The notes below the pieces were generated by a model, which made no database searches, was not told the DNA's origin, and was given only the letters and a program-made list of their open reading frames with translations. From contig NZ_CP034072.1 of assembly GCF_003855255.1 (NCBI RefSeq), positions 2,994,901 to 3,058,900 of the forward strand: a stretch of 64,000 bases of DNA, written 5' to 3'. Of the stretch, positions 42,593 through 51,773 are shown in pieces. Source of the stretch: Mycolicibacterium nivoides. GTDB taxonomy: Bacteria; Actinomycetota; Actinomycetes; Mycobacteriales; Mycobacteriaceae. The position numbers were made by a program, and so were the translations under genes. How positions within the stretch are numbered: position 1 is the first letter of the stretch; the number at the start of each line of letters is the position of its first letter.

Positions 42593-43432
42593 ATGGCCAA
42601 CTTGGATCGTCGAAAAATGATGATGTTGTCAGGTCTGGGCGTGATGGCGGCGGCACTGCCCGCCCCGCAGGCCCAGGCACTCCCGACCAAGCCCCAGACA
42701 CCGCCCGTTCCGGCGCCCTCAGCGCCGCAAGCTGCGACGAACTACGTGTTCGCCGACGAATTCGACGGGGCAGCGGGCTCCGCGCCGAATGCGTCGAAGT
42801 GGACCATCGCGAAGGCCCGCGAGACCATCAAAGACCCCACCTACTGGGAGCAGCCCGGCCGCATCGGCCAGTACCGCGACGACCGCAAGAACGCGTTCCT
42901 CGACGGCAAGGGGAACCTGGTCATCCGGGCCACCAAGGAAGGCGACGCCTATTACGGCGCCAAGCTGGCCAGCGTGTGGGAGGGCGGTGCCGGCCACACC
43001 TGGGAGGCGCGGATCAAGTTCAACTGCCTGACCGCGGGCGCATGGCCGGCCTTCTGGCTGGGCACCCTGGGCGAGGGTGAGCTCGACATCGTCGAGTGGT
43101 ACGGCAACGGCAAATGGCCGTCGGCCACCACCGTGCACGCCAAGTCCAACGGCGGCGAGTGGGAGACCCACAACATCGCCGTCGACACCGGCTGGCACAC
43201 CTGGCGTACCCAGTGGGACGCCAACGGCGCCCGGTTCTGGCAGGACTACACCGAAGGCGCGAAGCCCTACTTCGAGGTTTCGGCGAGCCAGCTCCCCGAC
43301 TGGCCGTTCAGCCAGCCCGGTTACACGATGTTCGTGGTCTTGAACCTCGCGGTCGCGGGCTCTGGCGGAGAAGACCCCAGCGGCGGGACCTACCCTGCCG
43401 ACATGCTCGTGGATTACGTGCGCGTCTGGTAG
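42593..43432 (+). CDS. GH16-family glycoside hydrolase (Rv0315-like)
   Basis: A 279-residue secreted enzyme. The N-terminus has RR-KMMMLSG, a Tat-like signal, followed by a Pro/Ala-rich linker to about residue 50. The GH16 catalytic motif is E163-L-D165-I-V-E168 in GEGELDIVEW. The aromatic substrate cleft is indicated by WPAFWLG. Its closest known mycobacterial relative is Rv0315, a probable beta-1,3-glucanase. The substrate in the cell is unproven. Confidence 0.92.
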   Translation: MANLDRRKMMMLSGLGVMAAALPAPQAQALPTKPQTPPVPAPSAPQAATNYVFADEFDGAAGSAPNASKWTIAKARETIKDPTYWEQPGRIGQYRDDRKNAFLDGKGNLVIRATKEGDAYYGAKLASVWEGGAGHTWEARIKFNCLTAGAWPAFWLGTLGEGELDIVEWYGNGKWPSATTVHAKSNGGEWETHNIAVDTGWHTWRTQWDANGARFWQDYTEGAKPYFEVSASQLPDWPFSQPGYTMFVVLNLAVAGSGGEDPSGGTYPADMLVDYVRVW

Positions 43433-43443
43433 CCGGCCTCCGG

Positions 43444-45105
43444 TCAGGTATCGACCTTCATCTCGACCAACACCCGGCGCAGCAGCTTGCCGGTGGCGTT
43501 CCTGGGTAGTTCGTCGATGAACACGACGTCGCGGGGCACCTTGTGGCGCGCCAGGTTCTCTTTGACGTGCTGCTTGATGTCTGCGGGGTCCTGCGCCGCA
43601 CCGGGCTCGGAAACAATGAAGGCGCGCAACCGCTTTCCGAACTCGACGTCGTCGACACCCACGACAGCCACCTCGGCGACGTCGGCGCGTTGCTCCAACA
43701 GGTTCTCCACTTCCTGCGGGAAGACGTTCTCACCGCCGGAGACGATCATGTCGTCGTCGCGCCCCTCGACGAACAGCAGCCCGTCGTCGTCGAAGTGGCC
43801 CATGTCGCCGCTGGACATGTAGCCGTCGATGATCTGCTTGTTGCGGCCATCGGTGTAGCCCTGGAACGGCGCGCCGTTGCGGACGAAGATTCGACCGCGA
43901 CGGTTGCGGCCCTCAATGCGCTGGTCGTTCTCGTCGTAGAGCACCACCTCGCAGGTGACCGGCGCGCGGCCCGCGGTGCCGGGTGCGGCGCGGAGCTCGG
44001 CAGGGGTGGCGACGGAGGCGATGGCGCACTCGGTCGAGCCGTACATGTTGTAGAGAACATCGCCGAACGTGTCCTGCACCCGCGTGGACAGCTCAGGGCT
44101 CAGGGCCGACCCGGCGATCAGGATCACCTTCAGCGACGACGTGTCGTACCGGGCGATGACGTCGGGGCCGAGTTCGACCATCCGGTGCAGCATCGTCGGG
44201 ACCGCCACCAGCATGTCGGCCCGGTGTTCGGCGATGAGTTTCAGTGTGCCCTCGGCATTGAACCGCCTGGCAGTCACGATCTTGTTGCCCAATGCCGCGC
44301 CGACCCCGTAAGTGGCCCACCCCGTGCTGTGGAAGATCGGTGAGACGATGACCATGGTTCCCTTGCGGGGGAATGGAATTCGGTCGATTATCTGCGCCGT
44401 CGCCAGTGGAGACACCGCACCGCGCGGCGCCCCCTTGGGTAGGCCGGTCGTACCGCTGGTCAGGATGACCGAGCCGCCGACCTTCGCTGGCGGGGGAAGT
44501 GGCGCAGTGGAATTCGTGGTGACGATGGCATCGAGCGTCTGCGCTCCCGCGGGTAGCTCGGCGCCGTCATCCACCCAGGTGAGCACGCGGGGCAGATCGG
44601 CGGGCAACGCGTCGAGCAGACCGAGGAACTCACTGTCGTGCAGCATCACGTCGACCTTCTCGCGGTCGCAGACCTGAGCGAACTGAGGTTTGGCGAACCC
44701 GGTGTTCATCAGCACCATCCGGGCGCCGAGCTTGCCACACGCGGCCATCGCGAGAGCCAGACCGCGGTGGTCGCGGCACAGCACGCCGACGACCGATCCC
44801 GCCGTGACGCCGAGAGACTGCAGGCCACGCGCCAATGCCCACGATTGATCGTCGACCTGCTGATACGTCAACTGCCCGCGCTCATCGACGATCGCCGGCA
44901 AGGTCGGATACCTGTGGCCACCCTGGATCGCCATCGTCGCCTGAGGTCCGTAAACGGGCGCGAGTTTCGCAGCCCGAACCGTCGACTTCAGATCTTTCAG
45001 GTCGATGATGCCGGTGTCGGTGAGCCGCTTGACCGCGTGCACCGACTCGGTCACTTGTTGCAGGGTGCGTCGAATACCGGTCAGTCCAGCCGCCATGCGG
45101 CCCAT
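43444..45105 (-). CDS. Acyl-CoA ligase (FadD12-like)
   Basis: A 553-residue AMP-forming acyl-CoA synthetase. Motifs are the phosphate loop SVILTSGTTGLPKGAP, the YGSTECA motif near residue 345, the hinge SGDMGHFDDDGLLF, and the catalytic Lys in LPRNATGKLLRR near the C-terminus. It activates a fatty acid by adenylation and thioesterification. It is most similar by eye to FadD12 of mycobacteria. Its 3' end is 12 nt from the GH16 gene. Confidence 0.92.
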   Translation of the reverse strand: MGRMAAGLTGIRRTLQQVTESVHAVKRLTDTGIIDLKDLKSTVRAAKLAPVYGPQATMAIQGGHRYPTLPAIVDERGQLTYQQVDDQSWALARGLQSLGVTAGSVVGVLCRDHRGLALAMAACGKLGARMVLMNTGFAKPQFAQVCDREKVDVMLHDSEFLGLLDALPADLPRVLTWVDDGAELPAGAQTLDAIVTTNSTAPLPPPAKVGGSVILTSGTTGLPKGAPRGAVSPLATAQIIDRIPFPRKGTMVIVSPIFHSTGWATYGVGAALGNKIVTARRFNAEGTLKLIAEHRADMLVAVPTMLHRMVELGPDVIARYDTSSLKVILIAGSALSPELSTRVQDTFGDVLYNMYGSTECAIASVATPAELRAAPGTAGRAPVTCEVVLYDENDQRIEGRNRRGRIFVRNGAPFQGYTDGRNKQIIDGYMSSGDMGHFDDDGLLFVEGRDDDMIVSGGENVFPQEVENLLEQRADVAEVAVVGVDDVEFGKRLRAFIVSEPGAAQDPADIKQHVKENLARHKVPRDVVFIDELPRNATGKLLRRVLVEMKVDT

Positions 45106-45147
45106 TGTGTCGTCTGGACCGACAGCTCAGCGGGATATTGCGCGGAT

Positions 45148-45215
45148 CGGCTACAGCCGGCCCGCGGCATAGGCCGCCGGTCGGCTACAGCCGGCCCGCA
45201 GCATAGGCCGCCGCA
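45148..45215. repeat. 34-bp tandem duplication at the end of a cutinase remnant
   Basis: A 34-bp unit at 45148-45181 (starting CGGCTACAGCCGGCCCGC) is repeated at 45182-45215 with few differences. Each copy encodes, on the minus strand, the cutinase C-terminal AAYAAGRL and its stop codon. Confidence 0.85.
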
Positions 45216-45590
45216 TCCTCGACCCGCCCGGTCTGGATGTAGGCGTTGTGTGCGCGCATATCCAGCCACCTTCAAAACAGATCGGATCGTCCGGCACACA
45301 CATGTCGATCATCTTTCCAGCGTAGAGCGGGCCGATCGCGGGAAGCGGGCCAGGCGACAGGACTTCGGCGAAAAGCGTTCTGGGACCGCCGAAGTCGGCC
45401 ACCGCCGCGACGTGGCCACTGATCTCAGGCGGGAGATCCGCGCTGGCCATATCGATGGCGGCACCCAGCGAGCGCCCGCCGATCCTCGAACGGAGCGAAT
45501 CGACGAACGAGATGGACCGGCTCTGAAGCTCTTCGGGCTCGGAAACGTATAGATGGACACCCCGCGACATCAACGATTCGTAAGTATTCG
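45185..45590 (-). pseudogene. Degenerate cutinase gene
   Basis: The minus strand encodes parts of a cutinase: SFVDSLRSRIGG (normal residues about 54-65), then SLGAAIDMA and HVAAVADFGGPRT. About 45-50 residues between these blocks are missing compared with the intact cutinase at 62,614-61,982. After ICFEGGW the frame shifts at about 45261: one base is missing from the TGG-GAT-ATG region, after which MRAHNAYIQTG and AAYAAGRL follow in another frame. No signal peptide is found. The gene cannot make a functional enzyme. Confidence 0.85.
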
Positions 45591-45697
45591 GTTGGCGCAG
45601 GTGCGGTGGCCGGCGGTGGAACATTACGTTGGCCTCGACCGGTGTTGGTTGCCGATGGATGTCACACAAGGATCCGAAGATGAGCTGTTCGACCCGC

Positions 45698-45880
45698 ATG
45701 AGGAACATCATTGCGTTCTTGAGAGCCGGCTACCCGGCCGACGCTGCGCCCACCGGGCACATTGCACTACTTGCTCTGTGCCCACGCCGGATCACCGATG
45801 CCGAGATCGCCGGCATGGAGCTGCCGACACTGGAGCAGATCGCGCTCGTCCGGCAGCGGGTCAACGCCGGGGTCGGCTAG
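45698..45880 (+). CDS. Short DUF3349-like protein
   Basis: A 60-codon gene encoding IIAFLRAGYPADAAPTGHIALLALCPRRITDAEI, the N-terminal part of DUF3349, then directly the terminal PTLEQIALVRQRVNAG. About 25 residues that normally lie between these blocks are absent. The frame is intact, so a shortened protein could be made, but decay is as likely given the adjacent pseudogene. It converges on kup with a 4-nt overlap. Confidence 0.6.
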   Translation: MRNIIAFLRAGYPADAAPTGHIALLALCPRRITDAEIAGMELPTLEQIALVRQRVNAGVG

Positions 45881-47838
45881 ACCTCCATACGTGAACCGAT
45901 GATGACGGTGCGATCCGGAGGCAGGCTGAAGTACCCTGCCGCATCGGCCGTCACGAGCGAGGTGGCGATGAAAAGACGCTTGCGCCAAGGGACCATGTTG
46001 GGTTCGGTTCCCGGGACGAGGTCGAGGTCGAGGTGCGACAGAAAGTACGATGCCCCGTCGAGATCGATGCCGCCCTCGGTCTCCTCGGCGGGCACCAGCT
46101 TGAGCGCGGCCGGAACGTCCGGCCGCTCCATGTAGCCCGCGTGGATCGTGACGTGCAGGATGCCGTCGTCACGGTAACCGAGGTCGTCCACCGTTATCCG
46201 GTTCTCATCAGACACGCGCGGAACGGGTGCCGTCTCCACCGACGCGATCAGGACATGTTCGTGCACGACGTGGTTGTGTTCGACATTGGCGCGCATGGCC
46301 AGCGGCACCGTGTCGTCGCCGCGATTGAGAAACACTGCCGTTCCGGGTATCCGGGTCAGCGTCGGACGCTGTTGGGCGATGTCGCTGACGAACGGGCGCA
46401 GCGGGCCTTCGATCTCGCGGCGGGAGGCGGTCACCACTGCTCTGCCGCGCTGCCACGTGGTCATGACGACGAAGGCGGCGACGGCGATGACGAGCGGCAG
46501 CCAGGCTCCGTGCACGAGTTTCGTGAGGTTGGCGGCGAAGAACAGCAGGTCGACCGCCAGCAAGGCCCCGCCGCCGAGCACCAGCACCCACAGCGGCCAC
46601 CGCCACTGCTGCCGGGCCAGGTACAGGAACAGCACCGTGGTGATGGTGATGGTGCCGACGACCGCCATGCCGAACGCGTAGGCAAGTGCCGCAGAGGATT
46701 CGAATGCGAACACCAGCGTGAGCACCGACAACATGAGCATCCAGTTGATCCACGGCACATAGATCTGGCCGATCGTAGACGCCGAGGTGTGGGTAATACG
46801 CAGCCGCGGCAGGTATCCGAGTTGCACCGCCTGCGAGACCACCGAGAACGCGCCGGTGATCACCGCCTGCGAAGCGATGACGGTTGCCGCCGTCGCCAAC
46901 ACCACCATCGGGATTTGCGCCCATTCCGGGGTGAGGAGGAAGAACGGTGCGCTCGACTTCGTCTCGTCGGCCAGGATCAGTGCGCCCTGCCCGAAGTAGT
47001 TCAATGTGCAGGCCGGCAACACCAGACCCAGCCACCCGATGGTGATGGCGCGCCGCCCGAAATGGCCCATGTCGGCATAGAGCGCCTCCGCGCCGGTCAC
47101 CGAGAGCACGATCGCGGCGAGCGCGAAGAAGGCGATGTGAAAGTTCCCTGCCAGGAACGTAATTGCGTACGACGGGGAAAGCGCGGCCAGAATTCCGGGG
47201 TTGGCGACGATCCCGGCGACACCGCACGCGCCGATCGCGGTGAACCACGCGATCATCACCGGCCCGAAGAACCGGCCGACCACGGCTGTCCCTTGGCGCT
47301 GAACGAGAAACAACCCGACGATGATCACCGCGGTGATCGGTACCACCCAGGCTTCGAGCCCGGGTTCGACGACCTTCAGTCCCTCGACGGCCGACAGCAC
47401 CGAAATGGCCGGGGTGATCATCGAGTCACCGAAGAACAGTGCCGCCCCGAACAATCCGAGTGCGGCCAGCAGCATCGCGGTGCGTCGGCCCCGAGTCCCG
47501 CTGCCGCGGCGCAGCAGCGTGATCAACGCCATGATGCCGCCCTCACCGTGGTTGTCGGCGCGCATCACAAGAGTGACGTAGGTCAGGGTGACGATCAGCA
47601 TCACCGACCAGAAGATCAACGAGACGACCCCGTAGACGTTGGCGTCGTTCAGCGGCACCGGGTGTGGATCGGCCGGGTTGAACACCGTCTGCACGGTGTA
47701 GATGGGGCTGGTGCCGATGTCGCCGAACACGACGCCCAACGCGCCGATGACGATCGCGGGGCGCAGCGCGTGGGCGGCGCCGTGTGAAGCACCGGCGGTC
47801 GCGGACATGGTGGGCACGAAGGTCGACCGTCCTGTCAT
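45877..47838 (-). CDS. kup: Kup-type potassium uptake protein
   Basis: A 653-residue KUP/HAK/KT transporter. Twelve hydrophobic helices occupy about residues 25-460, with the signature GVVFGDIGTSPIYT at 35-48 and the SVLSAVEGLKVVEP segment. A cytoplasmic C-terminal domain of about 190 residues follows. It takes up K+ with protons. An alternative start is the Met at residue 11. No riboswitch is evident in the 116 nt upstream. Confidence 0.96.
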   Translation of the reverse strand: MTGRSTFVPTMSATAGASHGAAHALRPAIVIGALGVVFGDIGTSPIYTVQTVFNPADPHPVPLNDANVYGVVSLIFWSVMLIVTLTYVTLVMRADNHGEGGIMALITLLRRGSGTRGRRTAMLLAALGLFGAALFFGDSMITPAISVLSAVEGLKVVEPGLEAWVVPITAVIIVGLFLVQRQGTAVVGRFFGPVMIAWFTAIGACGVAGIVANPGILAALSPSYAITFLAGNFHIAFFALAAIVLSVTGAEALYADMGHFGRRAITIGWLGLVLPACTLNYFGQGALILADETKSSAPFFLLTPEWAQIPMVVLATAATVIASQAVITGAFSVVSQAVQLGYLPRLRITHTSASTIGQIYVPWINWMLMLSVLTLVFAFESSAALAYAFGMAVVGTITITTVLFLYLARQQWRWPLWVLVLGGGALLAVDLLFFAANLTKLVHGAWLPLVIAVAAFVVMTTWQRGRAVVTASRREIEGPLRPFVSDIAQQRPTLTRIPGTAVFLNRGDDTVPLAMRANVEHNHVVHEHVLIASVETAPVPRVSDENRITVDDLGYRDDGILHVTIHAGYMERPDVPAALKLVPAEETEGGIDLDGASYFLSHLDLDLVPGTEPNMVPWRKRLFIATSLVTADAAGYFSLPPDRTVIIGSRMEV

Positions 47839-47954
47839 GAAGTGGCTGGATTCGGATGCTTCCGCTGATTGTGCATCCAGACCCTGGGATCGTGCTCAGG
47901 TATGGGCGCCTCGGTATCCCCGCTCACTGCGAGAACGCGGTGTTGGTGCAACGG

Positions 47955-48965
47955 TTAAGCGCCGCTGCGGGTGTGGCGGTACGCGGTGGGGGTGGTGTTG
48001 AACCAGCGTTTGCAGGACCGGGTGAGCACGCTGTGTTCGGAGTAGCCGAGGTGGCTGCATATCTGGTGCAGGCTCAGATCGGTGTCGAACAGCAGCCGGT
48101 GGGCGATGTCGCGGCGGGTCTGATCGAGCAGTTCGGCGAACGTGGTGCCTTCGGCTGCCAGGCGGCGGCGCAGTGTTTTGGGGTGCAGGCCGAACTGGCG
48201 CGCGACGACCTCGGCAGTGAGGTTTCTGGTGGGGAGCATCTGGCGGATGATGCTGCTCACGGTGTCGGCCAGGCCGCGGGTGTCCTGGCCCAGGGTGGTG
48301 GACAGGTAGTTCAGCGCGAGTTGGTGGGCGACGGGATCGTGGGCAAGGGGCCGTTGCAGATCGGTTGCGCGCACGGTGAACCCGGCGATCGGCTCATTGA
48401 AGTGCGGTGGGCAGCCAAAATAGCTGCGGTAGTCGGCTTTGGTGCCCAGCGCCGGGTGGGGCAGGTGTACGGCCACAGGCCGGTAGGTGGTGCCCAGAAA
48501 CAGATGCAGCGCACGCAGCGTGACACCGAGGGCCAGTTCGATCGCCTGTGCTTGCGGGGGTCGCGGGGTGAGCAGGAAATCAAATTCGAACCGGCCCAGC
48601 GCAGGATCGGGGTGGGGACTGATGCGGGTAGCGATACCGGGACTGTAGGCACCCACATAGGTGTCGAGGATGACGAACGCGTCGGTGACGGTGGCCGCGG
48701 TGCGGGCCGCGACACCAACCGGGCCCAGAATGTCGATGCTTTGGCGCAGCGCGAGCCGGCGACCGAAGTCCGCCATGTTGAGGATTACGGCCGCATCCTC
48801 GACGGCGGCAATGGCGTTGCGCAGCGGGATGTAACGATCACGCTGCCCAATGTCACCGGGGTCGAGGTTGGCCAGTTCCAGCATCGCGGCGGGGTCGCCT
48901 CCCGAGGCGCTCACGAATGGCAGAAACCCGGTCAGTGACGAGCCCCGGACCAACAGCATGTCCAT
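47955..48965 (-). CDS. AraC-family regulator (OruR/ArgR-type)
   Basis: A regulator of about 336 residues. The N-terminal 180 residues match the arabinose-binding-like domain common to these regulators, and the C-terminus has two helix-turn-helix units: HPKTLRRRLAAEGTTFAELLD and LSLHQICSHLGYSEHSVLTRS. ATG at 48965 is preferred over 49019. It is divergent from the DUF1254 lipoprotein gene, which is its probable target. Confidence 0.88.
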   Translation of the reverse strand: MDMLLVRGSSLTGFLPFVSASGGDPAAMLELANLDPGDIGQRDRYIPLRNAIAAVEDAAVILNMADFGRRLALRQSIDILGPVGVAARTAATVTDAFVILDTYVGAYSPGIATRISPHPDPALGRFEFDFLLTPRPPQAQAIELALGVTLRALHLFLGTTYRPVAVHLPHPALGTKADYRSYFGCPPHFNEPIAGFTVRATDLQRPLAHDPVAHQLALNYLSTTLGQDTRGLADTVSSIIRQMLPTRNLTAEVVARQFGLHPKTLRRRLAAEGTTFAELLDQTRRDIAHRLLFDTDLSLHQICSHLGYSEHSVLTRSCKRWFNTTPTAYRHTRSGA

Positions 48966-49111
48966 CACAGTCAAGAAGATGTCCAGAAATGTCAAGACGG
49001 CGCGGGCGGTGTGCAGCAAAGATGGTCGGGGCCCGGTTCACCGCCGACGGTGACATGGGGACGGGCCGGTGGTGTTTTGGCGCGCCCAGTGGTCTGCGCC
49101 GAGCGGTTCAG

Positions 49112-50569
49112 GTGAAGGGGTCCGAATTGAAGGTTTCTGGTTCATGGTGGCGGTGGTCGAGTGTGGTTGCCGCCGTGGCGGTCTCAGCAGCGATGACGGC
49201 ATGCAGCGGTGGTGACGGATCCGGCACGCCTGACACGACCGGCGAGGTCAGCCTGGAGCAGGTCCGCGAAATCGCGAAACAGGCCTACATTTACGGCTTC
49301 CCTATGGTGGACAACTACCGGGTGCAGTACTCCTATTTCGCCGACCAGCAGAATCCGAACTACAAGGGCGCTTGGAACCAGGTCCACAATGTCGCCCGGG
49401 TCGCCACCCCCGCTGACACCGCGATCCAGACGCCCAACTCCGACACGCCCTATTCCTTCATCGGCGCCGACCTGCGGGCCGAGCCGCTGGTGCTCACCAT
49501 CCCGCCGATCGAGGCCGGCCGTTACTTCTCCGTGCAGTTCATCGACGCCTACACCTACAACTTCGCCTATGTGGGGAGCCGCGCCACCGGCAACGGCGGC
49601 GGCAAATATCTGCTCGCCGGGCCGGGCTGGCACGGCGAGAAACCTGCCGGCATCACCGAAGTCGTCCAGTCCGACACCGACTTCGCGTTCGTTGCCTACC
49701 GCACCCAGCTCTTCAGTCCCGACGATCTCGACAACGTCAAAAAGATCCAGGCCGGCTACCAGGTTCAACCCTTGTCGGCGTTCCTGAACCAGCCGCCACC
49801 GGCAGCACCACCGGCGATCGACTTCATCAAACCTCTTACACCCGACCAAGAGAAGACCTCACCGGAGTTCTTCGACATCCTGAACTTCACCCTGCGCTAC
49901 GCCCCAATACTGCCGTCGGAGAAGGAACTGCGAGCCCGGTTCGCCACCATTGGCATCGGAGGTGAGGCCACCTTCAATCCCGACACGCTGACACCCGATA
50001 TGCGTACCGCCATCGAGGGCGGAATGGCCGACGCCTGGGCAGAATTCAACACACTGCAGAAAGACAAGCTCAACACCGGGCAGGTGACCACGGCTGATCT
50101 GTTCGGCAGCCCTGAGGAACTCGGCGACAACTACTTGTACCGGATGGCCGGCGCAGTGCTCGGGATCTACGGCAACAGCAAGCAGGAAGCGATCTACCCG
50201 TACTTCGCCACCGACTCCGACGGGGCACCGCTGAACGGGACCAACAACTACACCTACCGGTTCGCGCCCGGACAGCTGCCACCGGTCAAGGCGTTCTGGT
50301 CGCTGACCATGTATCGGCTGCCCGAAATCCTGCTGGTGGCCAACCCGATCAACCGGTACCTGATCAACTCGGCGATGCTGCCCAACCTCAAAGCCGACCC
50401 CGACGGCGGCTACACCCTCTACATCCAGCACACATCACCCGGCCCGGACAAGGAATCCAACTGGCTGCCCGCACCCCAAGGTCCGTTCAGCCTCGTCGAG
50501 CGGTTGTACTGGCCCGAAGAGGCCGCGCTCAACGGCACCTGGCAGGCACCCAAACCGCAGAAGACGTAG
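49112..50569 (+). CDS. DUF1254/DUF1214 lipoprotein
   Basis: A 485-residue exported protein. GTG at 49112 gives a hydrophobic signal ending in a MTAC-type lipobox, with the modified Cys near residue 31. The DUF1254 half has AYIYGFPMVDNYR and TPNSDTPYSF; the DUF1214 half has FWSLTMYRLPEILLVANPINRY-type strands and the QHTSPGPDKESNWLPAP motif. Function is unknown; such proteins are often next to transport or lipid genes. Divergent from an AraC regulator. Confidence 0.88.
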   Translation: MKGSELKVSGSWWRWSSVVAAVAVSAAMTACSGGDGSGTPDTTGEVSLEQVREIAKQAYIYGFPMVDNYRVQYSYFADQQNPNYKGAWNQVHNVARVATPADTAIQTPNSDTPYSFIGADLRAEPLVLTIPPIEAGRYFSVQFIDAYTYNFAYVGSRATGNGGGKYLLAGPGWHGEKPAGITEVVQSDTDFAFVAYRTQLFSPDDLDNVKKIQAGYQVQPLSAFLNQPPPAAPPAIDFIKPLTPDQEKTSPEFFDILNFTLRYAPILPSEKELRARFATIGIGGEATFNPDTLTPDMRTAIEGGMADAWAEFNTLQKDKLNTGQVTTADLFGSPEELGDNYLYRMAGAVLGIYGNSKQEAIYPYFATDSDGAPLNGTNNYTYRFAPGQLPPVKAFWSLTMYRLPEILLVANPINRYLINSAMLPNLKADPDGGYTLYIQHTSPGPDKESNWLPAPQGPFSLVERLYWPEEAALNGTWQAPKPQKT

Positions 50570-50579
50570 AACCGGGCCG

Positions 50580-51728
50580 CTACGGCGCAGCCTGAGGCGT
50601 CACCAGGAATTTCTCGCCGGTGGCCTTCTTCAGGTAGCTGTTGAACGCGTCGGGCTTCAGCAGGCCGGCCAGTGAGACCTCCTGGGTGTAGGTGCTCGCG
50701 AACGTCGTGGTGAGCTCCGCGGCGACGCGGGCGCGCAGCCTCGCGATGGTCTCCGGGCCCGCACCGGCGAGAAATGGCGTCAGCAGCCAGCCGCCCACAC
50801 CCCAGGCCATACCGAAATTTCTGGTGAGGACGGTGGGGCTGGTGTCGAGGCTGCCGTAGATGTACACCTGCTTGTGCACGGACGACCCGTATCGGGAGTA
50901 TTGCGCAGCGGTCGCGCTGGCCGCCTGCTCCATGCCGTTGAGGATCTGGCTGGCCAACGTGCCACCGCCGGTGGCGTCGAACGCCAGCGTCGCCGACGTC
51001 GCTTTGAGCGCCTCGACGAGATCGGCCTCGAACGACGGGGACGCCGAGTTGCAGACGTGGACCGCCCCCAGCCCACGCAGTATCTCTTCCTGTTCGGCCT
51101 TGCGGACGATGTTGACCAGCGGTACCCCATCGGCGAGGCACGCCTTGACGAGCATCTGGCCCAGATTCGACGCCGCCGCCGTGTGCACCAGAGCCGAATG
51201 TTCTTCGCGGCGCATGGTTTCCAACATCCCCAGCGCCGTCAGCGGGTTGACGAACGACGATGCGCCTTCCTTCGCCGTGGCGCCGTCGGGCAGCACCAGG
51301 CACGCCGCCGCATTGACCACGCGGTACTGCGAGTACATCGCGCCGCCTGCGATCCCGACCGTCTTGCCGAGCAGCGCCTGCGCCGCCGGCGACGACCCCG
51401 CCGCCACCACGGTGCCCGCGCCCTCGTTGCCGACCGGAAGCGAGGCTCCGATGCGGGCCGACAGACCGGCCAGCGCCCCTTCCCGCAGCGGTGCGGTGAC
51501 CACGGGACGTTCCGGCGTGCCCGTGACCGTCGCTGCCGACATGTCGGCGACGCTGGGAATCAGCAGGCCCAGGTCCGACGGGTTGACCGGCGATGCTTCG
51601 ACCCGGACCACGACTTCATCGGCCGCCGGGGTCGGAACCTCGACCTCGTGCAGCGACAACTCGAGCTTGCCGTCCTCTGTCACCAGCGACCGCAATTCCA
51701 GAGCGGTCTTGGGTAGTGCCTCAGTCAT
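50580..51728 (-). CDS. MDR-type NAD(P)H oxidoreductase / quinone-oxidoreductase-like
   Basis: A 382-residue medium-chain dehydrogenase/reductase-like enzyme. The GroES-like domain contains VRVEASPVNPSDLGLL and PVGNEGAGTVVAAG; the cofactor domain has VHTAAASNLGQMLVKAC in the nucleotide-binding region. The catalytic zinc ligands of true alcohol dehydrogenases are not obvious, so a quinone or enoyl reductase is more likely. It is convergent with the lipoprotein gene (10 nt). Confidence 0.86.
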   Translation of the reverse strand: MTEALPKTALELRSLVTEDGKLELSLHEVEVPTPAADEVVVRVEASPVNPSDLGLLIPSVADMSAATVTGTPERPVVTAPLREGALAGLSARIGASLPVGNEGAGTVVAAGSSPAAQALLGKTVGIAGGAMYSQYRVVNAAACLVLPDGATAKEGASSFVNPLTALGMLETMRREEHSALVHTAAASNLGQMLVKACLADGVPLVNIVRKAEQEEILRGLGAVHVCNSASPSFEADLVEALKATSATLAFDATGGGTLASQILNGMEQAASATAAQYSRYGSSVHKQVYIYGSLDTSPTVLTRNFGMAWGVGGWLLTPFLAGAGPETIARLRARVAAELTTTFASTYTQEVSLAGLLKPDAFNSYLKKATGEKFLVTPQAAP

Positions 51729-51773
51729 GTCTGAACACTACGTCGCTGGCGGCGGGCTGCGCCCGGTGTTCAC

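Noticed and set aside
46033..47787. 584-codon plus-strand open frame opposite kup
   Set aside because: Composition is Arg/His/Gln/Asp-rich, as expected for antisense of a GC-rich membrane protein gene; kup itself is unambiguous.
47839..47954. Riboswitch upstream of kup
   Set aside because: The 116-nt gap shows no recognisable conserved motif or long paired element, although a fold search was not possible.
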